Below are positions 34,684-44,833 of a stretch of 64,000 bases of DNA, one piece after another; position 1 is the first letter of the stretch, and each line of letters starts with the position of its first letter. The notes below the pieces were generated by a model. That model was not told the origin of the DNA. It ran no database searches and worked only from the letters and a program-made list of their open reading frames with translations. The stretch is from positions 490,675 through 554,674 of the forward strand of contig SCFE01000023.1 of NCBI GenBank assembly GCA_004352715.1, read 5' to 3'. The position numbers and the translations under genes were made by a program. This DNA comes from Hofstenia miamia. Lineage: Eukaryota > Xenacoelomorpha > Acoela.

Positions 34684-34844
34684 NNNNNNNNNNNNNNNNN
34701 NNNNNNNNNNNNNNNNNNNNNNNNNNNNNNNNNNNNNNNNNNNNNNNNNNNNNNNNNNNNNNNNNNNNNNNNNNNNNNNNNNNNNNNNNNNNNNNNNNNN
34801 NNNNNNNNNNNNNNNNNNNNNNNNNNNNNNNNNNNNNNNNNNNN
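34684..34844. other. Assembly gap (161 N) inside an AT microsatellite
   Basis: Both edges are (AT)n or (ACAT/AT)n; the gap most likely hides only microsatellite. Confidence 0.99.
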
Positions 34845-34874
<30 letters not shown>

Positions 34875-34880
<6 letters not shown>

Positions 34881-35025
34881 CAAATCTGTGAAATCAGCCA
34901 TTTCATGAAATTGCTGAAATTTTTAGCGTTTTCGTGAAATGACTCATTCCCTTAGCCTTTTCATGAAATGGCTAAAAAATAACCCCAGCCATTTCATAAA
35001 ATGGCTGAAATGTTTAGAACATTAC
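34875..35025. repeat. Left terminal inverted repeat of the integrase transposon
   Basis: Contains several palindromic or near-palindromic agccatttcatgaaatggct units in alternating orientation, so each TIR can itself fold. It aligns with 40608-40700 and then 37271-37335 in reverse complement. The outer 25 bases (from aatctgtgaaatcag) are identical in both ends. Confidence 0.75.
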
Positions 35026-35204
35026 CAGGGTTTCCAAGTGACTCAATATACAAGACATACAAAAAGCTAAGGTGACTATCTACTTTTATTTTTAAGACTG
35101 CAGACATAATTGAAACAAACATATCATAAGAGAAGACACAATGAAGCACATATCATGATTAACATCAGTTTCTATCAGCATACATGTATAAGAGGATAAT
35201 ACTA

Positions 35205-36832
35205 ACATGTTTATTTATTCTTACATGTTAGACTGCTGTGGCATCTACTGTTGCACAATCAACGAGCCTTAAAAAACTTACACCTATTAGTTTGACATTG
35301 CTTTTTGCCATTTCCGCAATCACATCTTAAGAATTCTTGCCCACCAGATGTGGTTGCTTTCACAGTCTGTCGGAGGGTAACTGTACAATCAGCCTTAACG
35401 TCAGAACTTGTCAGAAGTGCTTGCGGATCAAATTGATTTTGAGAATAAGTCAAACTAAGAACACCAGATTTGACAGCAATAGTGTATATGCTTTGTTCAT
35501 TGTAATCAATAATTACAGCAAGGATGTTTTTAGGGTCCTCCTACCCCATGGATATAGGAATAGCAACATTATTTCCTACTTTACCGGTTTTCAGTTCTAC
35601 ACGTGATCTTTTGACCCTTCTCTCCACTTGTAATAACTGAGAAACACAGGCTCTTTTTCTCTGCTTGAATATGTTCTGTTCTCATTGATGCAGTCTAGAT
35701 CTAGCTGCTGGATTGTCGGTTGTAGCTGCCGAGTCATTGGTGCTAACTGCCGGTTCGAAAGTTGAAGCTAATATGTCGGTTGTAACTGTTGAATTGTCGT
35801 AGATACCGGGTTGTCGATTCTAGCTGCAGGGTCGTCAGTGGTAGCTGCTTGGTCGTCAGTGGTAGATGCTGCGTCTTTGGTGGTAGCTGCCAGGTTGAAA
35901 TTTGTAGCTGCCATGTTGGTTATAACTGCCGGATTGTTGAGTGTAGCTGCCGGGTTGTTCCCACTTGTACTTATCATGGATGGTTGATTGCAGAAAGCCA
36001 GCAGATCATCTTCTGACTGAAATCTCTCCAGAATCTGTAGGTAGACTTGAGGATGTAAGTCCAATCTTTGGATTTTCACCAAACAGTGATTTGTATGGCA
36101 TCTATTTTATCCCCGAATTGTGTGAACAGTTCTGCTGTTGTGTAAACTTCAGGTTGACTGTCCAGTTGTTGGTTTTGCTGTCAGTCAACCATGCTATCGG
36201 CATGTTCTTAATGTTACTATTTGCTCTCTCCACTGAGCCCTGGCTTTGGGGATTTCTTGGTTTTCCGTGCACCATAACTAGCTGGGGCCACAGCTCCTTA
36301 AGCTCATTGGTGACATGTGCGGTGAATTTGGATCCATTGTCACTTTGAAGGATTGCGGGTGCATCGACAGCAGGAAAATGTCCAGTGGTTGTAGAATCAC
36401 GAATTTAGTTAGATGGCATTGGTACACCATAATCCATTTAAACTGACCATAAGGCAACGATTGCATGCCAATGAGGTCAACCTGGGCGCGAGAATTAAAC
36501 TCACTAGATAGAATTGTTTTAACAACAAAGCCTTTGGCCTTCTGGATTATGTCGTAGGTATCTTCTACCGTGCCGAAATACACAGGACATTCTTCTGGTG
36601 ATTGTCTTTTCTTGATTAGCTTCTCAACGTCGCCGCACTGTAGAACTTCATATTTTGACAGAAAATAGTATTGGTGTCGTGATTTCTTTTTTCAGGTTCA
36701 GCCGCCAATTTCAGGTAATTGATTGTCTAATAGTAAATCGTTCTTGGAAGAAGATGTTTCTCGCATTTGGGATACTTCTGTAACAGAGCTTCGCTGAACT
36801 TGAGTTCAGCTGTTGTCTGATCCATACTGTAT
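35205..36832 (-). pseudogene. Decayed integrase/transposase (KRBA2/ZBED9-like rve domain)
   Basis: Read from high to low coordinates: an ATG at about 36825 opens a 32-codon N-terminal piece (AELKFSEALLQKYP), ended by a stop; then, in another frame, YYFLSKYEVLQCGDVEKLIK and a TYDIIQKA segment. An abrupt jump follows to EFNSRAQVDLIGMQSLPYGQ, so the zinc-binding HHCC region seems deleted. The three catalytic acids can still be found: Asp in QVDLIG (36476-36478), Asp in QSDNG (36339-36341) and Glu in GSVERAN (36228-36230), with 36 residues between the last two. A frameshift separates the first two. C-terminal parts include a Pro/Ala/Asp-rich run of AATT-type repeats (35768-36000) and a Cys-rich end with CDCGNGKKQCQTNRC (about 35285-35345), then an in-frame stop before LCNSRCH. 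Such a gene would integrate or excise the element. This copy is dead. Confidence 0.6.
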
Positions 36833-37270
36833 GACTTGAAAAATCAATACGTAATGAACGTACTAACTAATAAATAGTGATGACTGATCTTTTCGTGTTT
36901 TCATTTTTGGCATTCAACAGTCGTCATCAATTATTTGATGATCGAAGAAATCGATGTCACTAATTACTGTTTCCCCTGTGCAGGAACTTGCCATCAAAGA
37001 AGCGGCTTTAGTAATTACAGCAATTTCGGTAACCCTATGAACTTACTTCATTGGACAAATAAGTAAACAAATTTTTAACTGATCAGTTAAGATAATTACA
37101 TGATCATCACATATTTGCAGTAATTTTGTGTCATGCAATATATACGTATTTCCTCTGATAGACATCAATTTTAAAATCAGACATTAAAAATTCAATAAAA
37201 TGTTGATCATTGTAAAACTTATGGGTAAATGGACCAACGAAACAGTGTGTTAGCTAATTAGTATAACACT

Positions 37271-37335
37271 GACATGGAAATTCCAGCTATTTCGTGAAAA
37301 GGCTGAACATTTTAGCCATTTTTGTTATTATACAG
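37271..37335. repeat. Inner half of the right TIR, split by a LINE
   Basis: Sequence such as agctatttcgtgaaaaggct and cattttagccattt matches, in reverse complement, the inner part of the left TIR. The outer half resumes at 40608 with atttcatgaaacgc. The target was therefore near agccatttcatgaaa. At most a very short atttca-type duplication is seen. Confidence 0.65.
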
Positions 37336-37353
37336 ATTAATTAGATTTCAGCG

Positions 37354-38121
37354 ATGAGTTTCATGCCACTCAGTGAAGAAGAATTTCTTGAAGCTGAAAA
37401 CGATCTGCAAAGTCACCATGGTGGTTTCAAATCGGCGCTTGAGGACCTGCTGGTATCTTTGTCACTGGATAAAGATCATAGAGCTTTAAAAAAATTGGAT
37501 CTGATTCCAATTGTTAAGGACGCCATCAGTCGTCTCAACTCTCTCCTGAAGCCAACACAAGTTTCAGGTGATCTACAAGCTGTAGAATCACTACTTGAAA
37601 AGAAGTTCGCAACAATTGAGGCTCAACTATCAGCTATCGAATCTGGTACATATTGTAAGCAGCCTTCTACGACTTCTGTATCTCAAGTACTTCCTATTGC
37701 TGCTACATCTCAGTCTTCCACCAGACTTCCTCGCTCACAGCCTCCCCTTGCAGGACGCCCGCGTCGACGAGTTTCGCCAAATCGTGGCACCCATGCTTCA
37801 TTCCCATTGCCATCAGTCCCTCCTCCACCGTACAAAGCCCATATCCATGTTGGCCGATTTGATAAGGCAGTTACCGCTGAAGAAGTGACTTCATATTTAA
37901 AAACACAATCCGTCGAAGTTGACAGTGTTGTTCAGTTGCCAATACCAGAAGGCTCATATTTCAACTCGTTTCACATAACTTGTCCACAGTCATCTCGCGA
38001 TGCAGCGATGAAACCAGAGTTATGGTCGCCTAATATTACAATTCGAAATTATTGCTTGTCTGATTCTGAATGCGAATCACTTGGTTTGCGTCCTCTCCAG
38101 CGACAAGACTTATCGAAATGA
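37354..38121 (+). CDS. LINE ORF1 protein (RNA-binding type)
   Basis: An uninterrupted 255-codon frame from ATG to TGA. The first 100 residues are helical and Leu/Glu/Lys-rich, which could form a coiled coil. Residues about 105-160 are Ser/Pro/Arg-rich (RPRRRVSPNRG, PPPPYK), a likely disordered basic linker. From about residue 163 comes an RRM-like C-terminal region beginning HIHVGRFDKAVTAEEVTSYL and continuing through V-V-Q-L-P-I-P-E-G and a KPELWSPNITIRNY block. L2/CR1-type LINEs encode such nucleic-acid-binding ORF1 proteins, which coat the RNA. It is the only intact element gene in the window, although the partner ORF2 is dead. The start is the first ATG near the element's 5' edge. Confidence 0.7.
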   Translation: MSFMPLSEEEFLEAENDLQSHHGGFKSALEDLLVSLSLDKDHRALKKLDLIPIVKDAISRLNSLLKPTQVSGDLQAVESLLEKKFATIEAQLSAIESGTYCKQPSTTSVSQVLPIAATSQSSTRLPRSQPPLAGRPRRRVSPNRGTHASFPLPSVPPPPYKAHIHVGRFDKAVTAEEVTSYLKTQSVEVDSVVQLPIPEGSYFNSFHITCPQSSRDAAMKPELWSPNITIRNYCLSDSECESLGLRPLQRQDLSK

Positions 38122-38129
38122 CTACATAC

Positions 38130-40508
38130 TTTTTATACTACTAATCTGCCCCTCCGATGCTGTTCCATCAATCCATGGTCAGTTGTTAACAAACTTTCTC
38201 TAACTAATGGCTTAGTATTGCTGATAATAACTTTGATATTGTTTCCATAGCGGAAACCTGGTTGTCAATATTGGATGACAATAACATTATCACAAGCAAG
38301 TTATCTCCAAATGGTTACTCCCTTCGTCATTCTCCTCGTCCAGAACGTGGCGGTAGTGTAGGCATTGTTTACCGTAGTCACCTAGATGCACCTTCTCTAG
38401 ATACATTCACCACTTTTGAACATATGTCAATTCGTTGTCGTTTGGCCAACCGTTATATTTCAAATCACCACCGTTTATAGACCTAATCCCTCAACTAGTG
38501 GTCAGGTGTTTACTCTGTTCCTTGAAGAATTTGATACTCTCCTATCTGACTTATTCGTCCACAATCATCACTAAGTTGTTATTGTAGGCGATCTGAACAT
38601 CCACTTAGACGAAGCGTCAACCTCAGCTGTTCAGAATTTTTCTATTCTTTTGAGTAGTTATTCATTGAGGCAACACGCTGCCAAATACACCCATAGAAAT
38701 GGTCACATCATTGATGTAGTGATATCACTTGATAATGATCTTGTTTGCTCAGTGGATGTCTGGCAACATGACCTCACTTTTCCTGATCGTTTCCCAGTTA
38801 TTTTTAATCTCAACCTAGCCGTATCTTCCACTCCACCAGTTACTCATCTGAAAAAGAGAAATTGGAAGCCTTTATGTAATGATGCGATCTGCACTGCGTT
38901 TAACTCAGTCTCTACTGATGATTCACTAACATGCGATGAATTATACAATGATAATCATGCAATACTCACTGAAATGGTAGAACGCCTAGCTCCTAATCTT
39001 AATTGGAAATTTGTCCCGCGTGCCTCTATTCCTTGGTGTAACACCAAACTAAAACAATTCCGATGTAAGAATCGCACGCTTGAATGCCAGCTTTTGAAAC
39101 ACAATTCATCTCCACTAGTAAAGAAATCGTAACGTGACATCTGTAATCATTACAAGACGCGATGCCATGAAATCTCTCAGTCGTATTATGATAAAAGGCT
39201 CTCTTCCACATTGTGAGACAACTATCTTCCACAGCTGGCATATAACCCCGTTATGATGATCCTGAAGAGCTCTCTAATTAATTTGCTCTATTTTATATTG
39301 AAAAACTAGAAAATCTTAGGCTCTCCGATGCATGCCACTTCTCTTCTCTTGTCAATATACAATATTGCTGATCCACTGCTGTGGAGAGAATTTTGCCTTC
39401 CATCAACATCATCTATTAGAGATATTATACATACCATGAAACCGACACCCTGTGAACTCGATGCACTGCCATCGCACCTTCTGACACATCCATCGGTATC
39501 TCACACGTGGTTGCCTATTGTAAATCGGATTGTCTCTCAATCCTTAGAGTCCTCATCATTTCCTAGCGCCGGAAAGTGTGCAGCAATCAAACCGCTTATT
39601 AAGACACATCTAGATCATGATCTTAAGAATAACTATCGACCTGTATCTAATCTCGCCTTTATGTCAAAAATTATTGAAAAGGTTGTAAACATACAACTCG
39701 TAGAATTCCTTAGATCTCATAATGTATTGCCAAAGTTCGTTTCCGGTTATCGAAAGAATCATTCGGTGGAAACACTCCTTTGTCGCCTTCTCAATGACCT
39801 TTTACTTGCGCTAGATAACCATAAATATTCTGTGCTGATTCTTCTGGATAAATCAGCAGCCTTCGACCTTGTGGATTATGATGTTCTAATCACACAACTC
39901 CGCAGACTTGGCATTGTTGGGAGTGTACTCAATTGATTCATATCATATCTCCAAGAGCGTTCGTATTTCGTTGTCATAAATAGCCATCACTTGTGCCGAG
40001 TATGCCTCCTCTCTGGTGTGCCTCAGGGCTCTGTCTTAGGCACCCTGCTATTCCTCATCTATACATTACCACTGGCTAGCAACTATGATGACAATAATTT
40101 AAACTACCACATTTACGCTTATGACAATCACATATTCTTCGTCGTTGACTGTCTTAACACAAGATCATTGCAGTCATTCATTGAATCCGTCATTGAGATT
40201 TCAAAGAAGTCATTGTCTTCACTCTGATTACATCAAAATGCCCTTTTAACGTGGAACACTCTAAATGGATGTGCACCCTCATATATAAGCGAGTTGCTTA
40301 ATCCAAACACCACAGCTATAGTCGTTTGCCGCACCTATGGACTCTGCGTGCTCCAAAGGTTTACTTGGCTTCTTCTGGCGCTCGGTCATTTTCAATGGCT
40401 GCATCAACTGTATTCAATCGCCTACCATTTGCCTTACGGACGTGTTCTAATCTGATGGCTTTCAAGAAAGCGCTGAAGTCACATTACTTAGAAATCGCCT
40501 TCAGTTAG
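38130..40508 (+). pseudogene. LINE ORF2: endonuclease plus reverse transcriptase, broken
   Basis: Pieces in changing frames: the endonuclease motifs AETWL (about 38249), RPERGGSVGIVYR (38340), VYRPNPSTSGQVF, VGDLNIHLDEA (38585) and HIIDVVIS, followed by a degenerate PDRFPVIF where the family has SDHxPV. The RT follows: LKNNYRPVSNL (39625), motif A as DKSAAFDLVDYDVL (39847), motif B as SGVPQGSVLGTLLF (40015) and motif C as YAYDN where YADD is expected (40120). The C-terminal RSFSMAASTVFNRLPFALR is near 40385. Stops and frameshifts occur at about 38475, 39130, 39935 and 40228. Altered endonuclease and RT catalytic motifs mean it cannot be active. It would have performed target-primed reverse transcription. 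Confidence 0.75.
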
Positions 40509-40607
40509 TCGCCTTACCATTAGCGCTTTTGAACTTGGAATTGGAACATTTCGGCATTAAGGCGCTCTATAAATTCTTTTGTTTTATTATTTATTATTAT
40601 TATTTCA

Positions 40608-40700
40608 TGAAACGCTTAAGTGAATTACTCATTTCACGAAAAGGCTAACAATTTTAGACATGTCATGAAATGGCTGATTTCACAGATTGGTTGTAATATA
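40608..40700. repeat. Outer half of the right TIR
   Basis: The reverse complement begins aatctgtgaaatcagccatt, identical to the left end, and continues through ttagccttttcgtgaaatga to tttcatgaaat, where the LINE tail starts. Confidence 0.75.
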
Positions 40701-40705
40701 TACAG

Positions 40706-42045
40706 TTGAAACTTGAGAGTAAATTTTGTAATACTAGTATATTCTTTGTAATATGAGATAGCAAATAGTGAACTAACATATCTACTTTGGGATAGACAAT
40801 TTGCTAGTTAGTCCTGTCACAAAAATGTAATATGTACTTCACAATAATTAACTCGATAGTTGCTGCTGCAAAACAGAAAACTGAATTGGATCAGTTCTTT
40901 CCTGCCCTTGATTCAAAGCATATTTCATTCAAAAGTTTTACATTATCTACATCTTAGTGAATTTCAGATTTTGCCCATAGTATGTCATTTGTTTAACTGA
41001 GATTGCCAAATGTCATGTAGAAAACATACTTGGCATTTATTTTGCCTTCTGGTGAAAAAGTTAAAACATTTAATCAAAAGTTTTATTTGCATGCTGTATT
41101 CCTAAAAACGAAAAACAATTATCCTTTGACTCTCACAAACTGAATCAATCTACCAATTAGTTCGAGGTGCAACTATATGCACTTTGCCAACACATCTGTT
41201 GAAAATACACATTCTTGGTGTGAAGAAATTTTATTCCACCCACAATTACGATCGTAGTATTGATGAAAAACATCAATGAAATCTTTTGTTTGACACTTTG
41301 CTTTTTCTCTTAAAAGCAAAAAACTTGAGAAAATACTCAGAAATCACTAAAATGCAGTTCAACGTGACCTGTCTGTGAATGTATCGATCACCAACAACTT
41401 AATTAAGTCGTCCTTTTAGAAGGAGTGCAATAAGATGCAGCAGAATTCCCACGATAGTGGGAACATCGCATCATATGTCATAAACATAACAGACGTTAGA
41501 TAATCAAAGAAAGTATAACCAAATTATACATAAATTCAGATGTCGAAACAATGAATTCGTTATTCAAGTTGAGGACAACAAAGAATCCCGTTGCTTTTAT
41601 TGTGGAAATCAAAGATTTAATCAATAAACTTTTACAGAGCTTTTTATGCTTCCACTGGTGCTGTAAGTATTGTTTTGGGTGTTTCATTTTCTTTGTCATT
41701 GTATAGTTAAGTATTTTGCAAAAATATCAAGAAATGTATGTTATCATAAACGACATAATGAAATAATTCTATATTGTTATGATGATCATCTCAGACCCAT
41801 GATCCTGTTTAACTATACAATCAGAAATGTTTTTAAGTAATTTGCGCAAGCAACGTTACTTGAAATACTGCTGATGGTGTTGTGAATCTTAACATTCTTT
41901 TTTAATAAGCGCTTAATATTCATCGAGGCCAATATTTGATTTTTTCGTCAATTTTTAGGTGTTCTCCAATAAGGAAAACAAAGTATCTGAAAAAGAATTA
42001 AAAATGTTGCAGCTAGTAATGAAATAACCTCTCTTTCCAATAGCA
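40706..42045. other. AT-rich noncoding stretch
   Basis: Short frames only; nothing recognised. Confidence 0.45.
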
Positions 42046-42411
42046 CTAATTGACTAAAATATATAAGTAGAATATATATATATATATATANAATGTCATG
42101 TGCATTGTGCTCCTCATATACAGCCTATTGATCGTTTCGTTTAGTTCCTGTGGGTAGCTGATTAACACGTTAACTTTTGGCCGGTTGTCCATGTCTAACA
42201 GAATTGGCAATATGCTCCCTTCCATTTTGGCAGTTTTCCTAATTAATGTTTTCGTTTCTGGAGACAGTTTCTCGAACGCATTATGCCGCATTTTTGTGGT
42301 TGCCATGAAATAGGGGTGCAACGTTTCTCCATCGATTTTAGACATTCGTTTCTCGCGCTCTTTTTTCATCCACAAACTCAAACTTGCTGAACTAAATTTT
42401 GGCTCCACCAA
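42046..42411 (-). other. Unrecognised open frame
   Basis: On the minus strand a frame reads about 105 residues of diverse, non-repetitive protein before running into an N (42091) and an (AT)n tract at its 3' end. It begins MVEPKFSSASLSLWMKKERE and includes a TLHPYFMATTKMRHNAFEKL segment. Codon and residue balance look coding-like rather than random for this AT-rich DNA. No domain is recognised. It lies next to an integrase-like remnant at 42420-45000 on the opposite strand, so it may belong to a mobile element. The true C-terminus is not visible. Confidence 0.3.
42072..42091. repeat. (AT)n microsatellite ending in a single N
   Basis: AT tract with one ambiguous base at 42091. Confidence 0.9.
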
Positions 42412-43219
42412 TGTGGAAATGTTTTCAAGTATTGAAAGTTTAAAGAAGTTTTGATATTTCCTGTTAGGTCAACCACATTTCTCTGTAAGAATTGACCAGG
42501 AAGCTGGCTCAAAAAATTCTCTGATGATTGCTCTAATATTATCACTCATTGGATATACCAAAAAGAGAAGCAATACACTAATGCTGATCTCATGACAGCA
42601 CTCCCACAATATCACCATGATGAAGCAAAACAGCACCACAAGAAAGTGTTATTTCTATATATCTCTGAGGAAGCATATGATCATCTGCCAGAATTCAACA
42701 TAGATCACTGAGGTCATCCACTTAAAAGAAGAGATTACCAAAAAAGAAATAAATGAACACCAATGAAATGATTCACAATTTAAACAAATCATTCTCAAAA
42801 TCAAAGATAAGAAACCATTCTTAAACAAAATGCTATCAAAACACTTTAAGACTTACAAATGGGAATTAACTGAAGCTGGTCTTTGCTTTGTAGCAGGTAA
42901 GCACCACAATTGTATTGCTCTTCCTGAATATTATAAAAGAGACATAGCTAGAAAATTCCATGAAAGAAGCCACACTTTAGTGATACTAACTGAATGAACT
43001 CTTAACACTAGAATGGCAGAACCCATCAATTGATGATTTTTTTATTTTAAAACTGCTATAGTTTCCTTTAAAGAAATATTTTTATAACGTGAGTTTTTAT
43101 CATTTTCGAAGTGACACAAAATGCAAAACAAAATTTTATGATAACTCATCTTGAATATACCTACAATGGCAAAACCCGTCAATTGATGATTTGAATAATA
43201 TTAATAAAATTCTAGCAAT

Positions 43220-43377
43220 TTTTAAATGTTAATGGCAACTATTTTACATTATTACATACAGTAAACAATAAATACATATTGTGAGCTATTCTGTATTATT
43301 ACATTTATTGTCAAATTAATTGATATTTATTTCATGTTTTTGTTTAGTGAAATTTATTTTTGAATACATCAATTCAC
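43220..43377. repeat. 158-bp direct repeat, copy 1
   Basis: Repeated at 43379-43536 with a single difference (ttttg versus ttttc near the end), separated by one N. It looks like two alleles or unmerged contig ends rather than a biological tandem. Confidence 0.9.
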
Positions 43378-43378
43378 N

Positions 43379-43536
43379 TTTTAAATGTTAATGGCAACTA
43401 TTTTACATTATTACATACAGTAAACAATAAATACATATTGTGAGCTATTCTGTATTATTACATTTATTGTCAAATTAATTGATATTTATTTCATGTTTTT
43501 GTTTAGTGAAATTTATTTTCGAATACATCAATTCAC
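43379..43536. repeat. 158-bp direct repeat, copy 2
   Basis: Second copy of 43220-43377, offset by 159 bases. Confidence 0.9.
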
Positions 43537-43782
43537 CAAAACATATACATACTTCTAAAATTACGATCAAAAACAAGCTTTATTGACATAATTGTCAAGA
43601 ATTTTATTGACATATTACAAGAATTTATTTACAAAGCAAGTATCAAATAATATTTGAGATCATTTTGACCAGATTAAAATGAAAATAGAATAATATGTAA
43701 CTAATGCAATGATATAATATGCAATATTGAGTCTGGATAATAAAGGAAACAAATTTTGTACAAATAGATGCAAATTTACGTT

Positions 43783-44538
43783 TCAAAAGCAGTTTACACA
43801 TACAGTTGCCTGACATTTCCCGCACACAGGTTTATTACATCGGCGACATAAGTTAAAAGTACGATTCTTTTCACAATTGGCATGAATGGCACAGGTAACA
43901 CGAGATTCAGGGACATCTTCAAGCAGTGGTTGAACATCTTGTCGTAGTTGCTGATCATCTTGTCGTAGTTGCTGAGATATTGTGGAGCCAGTTACCTTAC
44001 AATAGATGATCCAGGCATTCACGGCAGCCAGATCAAGAAGATTATAAAAGCAGGCTAGAGGCCATCTTCGGCACCCAGACTTCGTTAAATGTTGGCGACA
44101 CATTGAGTCCAGCATATCGACTCCGAAATTTGTGCTGTTATAGAATAAAATAGTCTCTGGCTTTCTTTTGCCTTCAGCCTGGCAGACGGCCCCTCGATGT
44201 TGTGTCGACAAGATGTGCACAGTCTTCTGTCGTTTTGCTTGATATCGGGTCAGATGCATTACATCACAATAAAAAAACTTGGATTCATGCAGTGCAAGAC
44301 GTTGAGGGGGTGGCAACTCACGACGATTAGCACGAATAGTTCCAGTGATAGTTGTTCGCCGTTGATAGAGAAATTCAGCAAGTTTTTTGGAGGTGAAGAA
44401 ATTATCAGTCGTTATGTTGTAGCCTTTGTTGAACAGGGGATCCATCAACCGCATCACAACATGGGTCCCAAGATTATCGACACGAGTTTCCTCACGACCA
44501 AGATAAGGAATCATGTTGTAACAATAATTATTACACAA
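43783..44538 (-). pseudogene. piggyBac transposase, C-terminal half
   Basis: An uninterrupted 251-codon reading frame without an ATG at its upstream edge; the first codon is TTG and the region above it is not coding. Recognisable parts of the DDE_Tnp_1_7 fold: MIPYLGREETRVDNLG, then NKGYNITTDNFFTS with the second catalytic Asp (residue 45 of the frame), the GTIRANRRELPP strand, and NSTNFGVDMLDSM with the third catalytic Asp (residue 141). The C-terminal Cys-rich finger (about residues 216-251, ending CVNCF) is the ring-like domain that binds the TIRs. The N-terminal half, including the first catalytic Asp, is missing. Full family members are commonly 550-600 residues, so this is a 5'-truncated, inactive gene. 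A 12-codon duplication (Q-Q-L-R-Q-D repeats) lies before the finger. Confidence 0.85.
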
Positions 44539-44833
44539 TCAAGCTAGGTATATTAGCGATAACATTATAATCAATACACTTATATTAAAAAGAAAATAAT
44601 GATGTTGAATTATTGCACAATCATTTTCATTACATTTTAGAAGGAGATACACTGAACATTTTTTAAACATTTACTGCCAACATATCACTGTATAGTACTT
44701 TAGGATGTATACCATAATATTATATGTTGCTATAATTTTATTATGCTTAAAAACTCATTAAAAAATAAAAATCGTCAATTGACGGGTTTCGCCGTTCTAG
44801 GTATAACAATTTTCCCCGCCATTGTAGTGTTAA

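Larger units (their letters stand above)
37340..40605 (+). mobile_element. L2/CR1-type non-LTR retrotransposon, nested
   Basis: Order on the plus strand: ORF1 (37354-38121), a broken ORF2 with an APE endonuclease and a reverse transcriptase (about 38130-40508), a short 3' UTR with gcattaaggcgctctataaa, and a (TTA/TTAT)n tail at about 40579-40603. The AAGGCGCTATATAAA-plus-TTAT tail and the R-S-F-x-x-A-A...L-P...R C-terminus are typical of L2/CR1-group LINEs. It is inserted in the right TIR of the integrase transposon, so it is the younger of the two. It is close to full length. Internal fragments of a related copy lie at 31473 and 34068. Confidence 0.75.
34875..40700 (-). mobile_element. Long-TIR DNA transposon with KRBA2/ZBED9-like integrase
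   Basis: The left terminus (about 34875-35025) starts near aatctgtgaaatcagccatt and is built of repeated tttcatgaaatggct motifs. The right terminus, reverse complemented (about 40700 to 40608, then 37335 to 37271), follows the same order of motifs over roughly 150 bases. The right TIR is split by a LINE insertion; without it the element would be about 2.5 kb. The minus strand carries a decayed integrase gene of the type related to human KRBA2 and ZBED9, which has been linked to Ginger-like DNA transposons; that placement is from family knowledge and is inference. The element abuts the (AT)n tract on the left. Target duplications cannot be judged because both flanks are TA-rich. Confidence 0.6.
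43006..44829 (-). mobile_element. piggyBac-like element with TTAA target duplication
   Basis: TTAA occurs at 43002-43005 and 44830-44833. The ends read CACTAGAATGGC (left) and, as reverse complement, CACTACAATGGC (right), the C-A-C-T-A form found in many piggyBac-like elements. Each end also has an internal copy of the terminal motif: 43162-43190 (cctacaatggcaaaacccgt) and 44766-44801 (reverse complement cctagaacggcgaaacccgt), each followed by caattga. It carries a partial transposase on the minus strand. Its length is inflated by an apparent assembly duplication at 43220-43536. Confidence 0.85.

Noticed and set aside
36278-36348. Integrase as part of an LTR retrovirus-like element
   Set aside because: No RT, RNase H, protease or LTRs are present; long TIRs frame it, and the core resembles the KRBA2/ZBED9 type carried by DNA transposons.
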